Below, in pieces: positions 61,721-64,000 of a stretch of 64,000 nt of DNA. The stretch is taken from assembly GCA_025200525.1 (NCBI GenBank), contig CM045762.1, positions 121,708,979-121,772,978 on the forward strand, written 5' to 3'. This DNA is from Camellia lanceoleosa. Taxonomy: Eukaryota > Streptophyta > Magnoliopsida > Ericales > Theaceae. Within the stretch, counting starts at the first letter, position 1. Each line of letters begins with the position of its first letter. The notes beneath the pieces are model-generated. The model ran no database searches, was not told where the DNA came from, and worked only from the letters and a program-made list of their open reading frames with translations. The translations under genes and the position numbers were made by a program.

Positions 61721-62548
61721 TATGCGCTATCTAACTACAATATTAAAACAGTAAACAAAAGGAAAATTCAAGAAGAAGAAAACAAAAAGAAGGCTTACTG
61801 TTTGCATACGTGATCACTGAAGTTAAAAGTGTAAAAGTGAGAAGTCAAAAAGGAGAAAACAAAAAGGAAACTCACTGTTTGCAATATGTATGTGAAAAGT
61901 TAAAAAGAGTGTATGTATTGAAAAAGTTAAAAAGACTTGGAAGAATTTAATAAGTACTAAGTTTTTTTGTTTAAAAAAAATCGAAAAAATTAATAAATTA
62001 AAGTTCAGATATTAGAACTCTCACAAAACTTGTGGATTAAAGATAGATATAAATAAATAGATAGATATAGATATAGATATTTATATTTGTTTTAAATTTT
62101 TTTTAATATGCAAATTATTTGTTTCGGAAAAGGTGCTGCAGTAATTGTAAGAGAAGTCAAAAATTCTTGCGCGTTGAGAGAAGTCAATAAATGCTGAGGT
62201 TACTTTTTTTAAAAATAAAAAATAAAAAATTAAGATTGACATATTGAAGCTCCCACAGGCCTTGGAGGTTAAAAATCTAATTTTGCTTAATATATAGTAT
62301 AGATTGATGTGAGTTTCACGCACTAAGAAAAGAAAAGGCATTAAGGGGTTGTTTGAGATGTTCTAAATAAATATACTTTTTGACTTTTTATGAAATATGA
62401 ATTGAATTTGAAATGATATGATAGAAAAGTGATGTAACTTAAATAAGACAGTGACTTTTTAACTTTTATTAAAGATGTCGAACTTGACCTAAATCAAAGC
62501 CAACCCACGCCGCTTTTCTTTTCTCTCTTTCCCCTCAAACTATAAACA

Positions 62549-62552
<4 letters not shown>

Positions 62553-62582
<30 letters not shown>
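62553..62582. repeat. (CT)n microsatellite
   Basis: A pure CT run of about 30 bases lies between two near-identical CTCTCTTTCC(C/T)CTCAAAC blocks (62524 and 62583), so the flank is duplicated around the repeat. Confidence 0.8.
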
Positions 62583-62583
<1 letters not shown>

Positions 62584-62979
62584 TCTCTTTCCTCTCAAAC
62601 GGTAAACCACACATTTGTTTGGAAAGAATTGTAGTTGGATTTTTTTTCATTTTTTCTACTAAACGATAAAAATTTTACAAAATTAAAAAAAATACATCTA
62701 AATAAAATATTAAATCTAATTTCATAATTATTTTTTTTTCTCTCACAAACATCACATCCAATAAAAAAAACTCAACTATTTTTCCAAACACAAAAAAAAA
62801 ATTTCTTCAATAATATTCTACATCTAAAAAAATCTACATAAAAATCCATTACCCAAACACCATCTCTCTCTTTAACTGATGCCTTTCTATCTCATTGACA
62901 CCTGCCGTCGACCACCACCAAATCACTCACTCTCTCTCACAACACTTGCAAATAAAACCCCCAGTTGTGATTGGTAGCT

Positions 62980-63290
62980 CGAATTCCCTTTCCCCGAATC
63001 CCCCGAATCCCCCGAAACGACGTCGTTTTGTATTTTTTTTTTTTTTTTTCCATTTCAGACGCAGAGAAGAGAAGAGAAGAGAAGAGAAGAAGAAGAAGAG
63101 AAGGGGAGGGAGAGAGGAGGGCGGAGGCGGAGGCGAGGCGACGGGCGACGAAGCCGAGTCATGGGACGACGCCGGGCGACGCCGGGCGACGAGAGGCTAC
63201 GCCTCGACTTAGCCTCTTCTCTCTCTCTCTCTCTCTCTCCCTCCTGAAACTGATTTCGGGGGATTCGGGGGAGCTCGATTTCGAGCTCCC
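62980..63290. other. Inverted-repeat cassette with a GA-rich core
   Basis: TCCCCGAATCCCCCGAA at about 62992-63016 is inverted as TTTCGGGGGATTCGGGGGAG at 63255-63274. The outer TAGCTCGAATT/GATTTCGAGCTC sequences also pair. Inside are the palindrome AAACGACGTCGTTT (63015-63028), a T run, and a GAGAA/GGCGACG-rich stretch. The open frames across it are compositional. Confidence 0.6.
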
Positions 63291-63299
63291 AAGCTTTAT

Positions 63300-64000
63300 T
63301 CTAACCCCCCCCCTCCCAAAAAAAAAATTACTAATCTTAAGGTTAATTATGCAAATTCTTACATGATCAAAAACACTAGAACTTCAGATTTCTTGAGGGG
63401 AGTCCAACTAAAAAAGAAAAACAAAACTCCTCCACAAGTTGTGCAAACCCATAACCCCAATGGCGGCCAAGCCAGTCCTGACATCCCATTTGATTTCCCT
63501 CCTTTGTCTGGCCTCAAAATCATGAACCTATCACTTAACAATTTCAATAACCAAATGCATGGTTCAGAGATTTGATTTTAACACTTGAAATACCCAAAAT
63601 TTCATAAACCCACCTCAAGAAAAACATCAAGAAACAAAAATTCAGATAAAAAAACAAAGCTTTAGTCTTGGCTTTGTCAATTTCATCATCATCAACTATT
63701 GTGTTGCCCATGGTTGTATGTATTGCATATGTACAGGAAAAGAGAGAAGTCATAAATGAAGAACAAATGGTTGATCTCTCTACACCCATTCAATTACCTT
63801 TCAAGATAGACAAAATTAGGGTTGGTTAGTTTCGAGATCGAGTCAGGATCATCATGGGTTGTAGTTTGTGTGTTTGTGTATGTGTATGTGGAAGAATGTG
63901 CGTGAAAAGATGTGGAGTTTGTACCAAAATGGAGGTCTTGTGGGTTTTGACCAATGGAGTCTTAAAGAAAGAGAGTAAAAATGGTGCTTTTAAACCCACT
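63300..64000. other. Window end; possible minus-strand gene start, unassigned
   Basis: On the minus strand, two short frames (63789-63544, start MGVERSTICSSF; 63547-63359, with RPDKGGKSNGMSGLAWPPLG) have less biased composition than their surroundings. The region to 64000 resembles a leader. I do not recognise a family, and the body of any gene would be elsewhere. Confidence 0.2.

Noticed and set aside
62895..63366. 105-131-residue frames with Arg/Glu/Lys runs
   Set aside because: Purine-rich low-complexity sequence between inverted arms.
1..64000. CRISPR arrays, bacterial operons, tRNA or rRNA genes
   Set aside because: None seen. The tandem repeats lack the spacer pattern of CRISPR, and no cloverleaf-type tRNA sequence was noticed by eye; a tRNAscan run would settle it.

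Overview
This window looks like gene-poor, transposon-rich nuclear DNA from a eudicot plant. The evidence is introns with GT-AG borders, AT-rich intergenic DNA, giant LTRs, nested Ty3/gypsy LTRs, MITEs, hAT and CACTA ends, and two plant-type genes. I cannot name the species. Exon borders were placed by eye from reading frames and splice sites.

Layout. 1-14.5 kb is a nested retrotransposon block. A degenerate gypsy element on the minus strand (LTR, primer-binding site, gag remnant joined directly to the C-terminal end of pol, polypurine tract, LTR) has its 3' LTR interrupted by two very large Ogre/Tat-type LTRs (<1-3143 and 3719-9028). At 14.5-18 kb a 2.4 kb solo LTR with a GGTTG target duplication separates tandem copies of the 5' flank of the next gene. 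At 18.1-23.4 kb lies an apparently intact four-exon gene for chloroplast 15-cis-zeta-carotene isomerase (Z-ISO, carotenoid pathway). Convergent to it, at 26.3-32.9 kb, is an apparently intact three-exon AVT1-type vacuolar amino acid transporter gene. Its introns hold an hAT element with an 8-bp target duplication and two MITEs in tandem.

34.2-41.9 kb is the most unusual part. A CACTA-type terminus with subterminal repeats is followed, all on the plus strand, by broken pieces of five unrelated nuclear genes: cytosolic pyruvate kinase, an AHL/PPC-domain protein, COP9 signalosome subunit 3, L-threonine aldolase and an AAA-ATPase. This is best explained as a Pack-type transposon or a graveyard of captured gene pieces. 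The right terminus was not found.

43.6-47.3 kb is a gypsy LTR with another LTR inserted in it in reverse. 47.4-48.65 kb is a short hAT element keeping only the transposase N-terminus. 52.1-52.9 kb is an 825-bp foldback. 53.5-57.2 kb is a nearly complete hAT element (BED finger, transposase core, dimerisation domain) whose transposase has two in-frame stops. 58.0-58.8 kb carries a broken fragment resembling nucleoporin NUP43 on the minus strand. The rest is AT-rich DNA with tandem repeats, MITEs and microsatellites.

Only Z-ISO and AVT1 look functional. They share no pathway and appear to be isolated genes in repetitive DNA.
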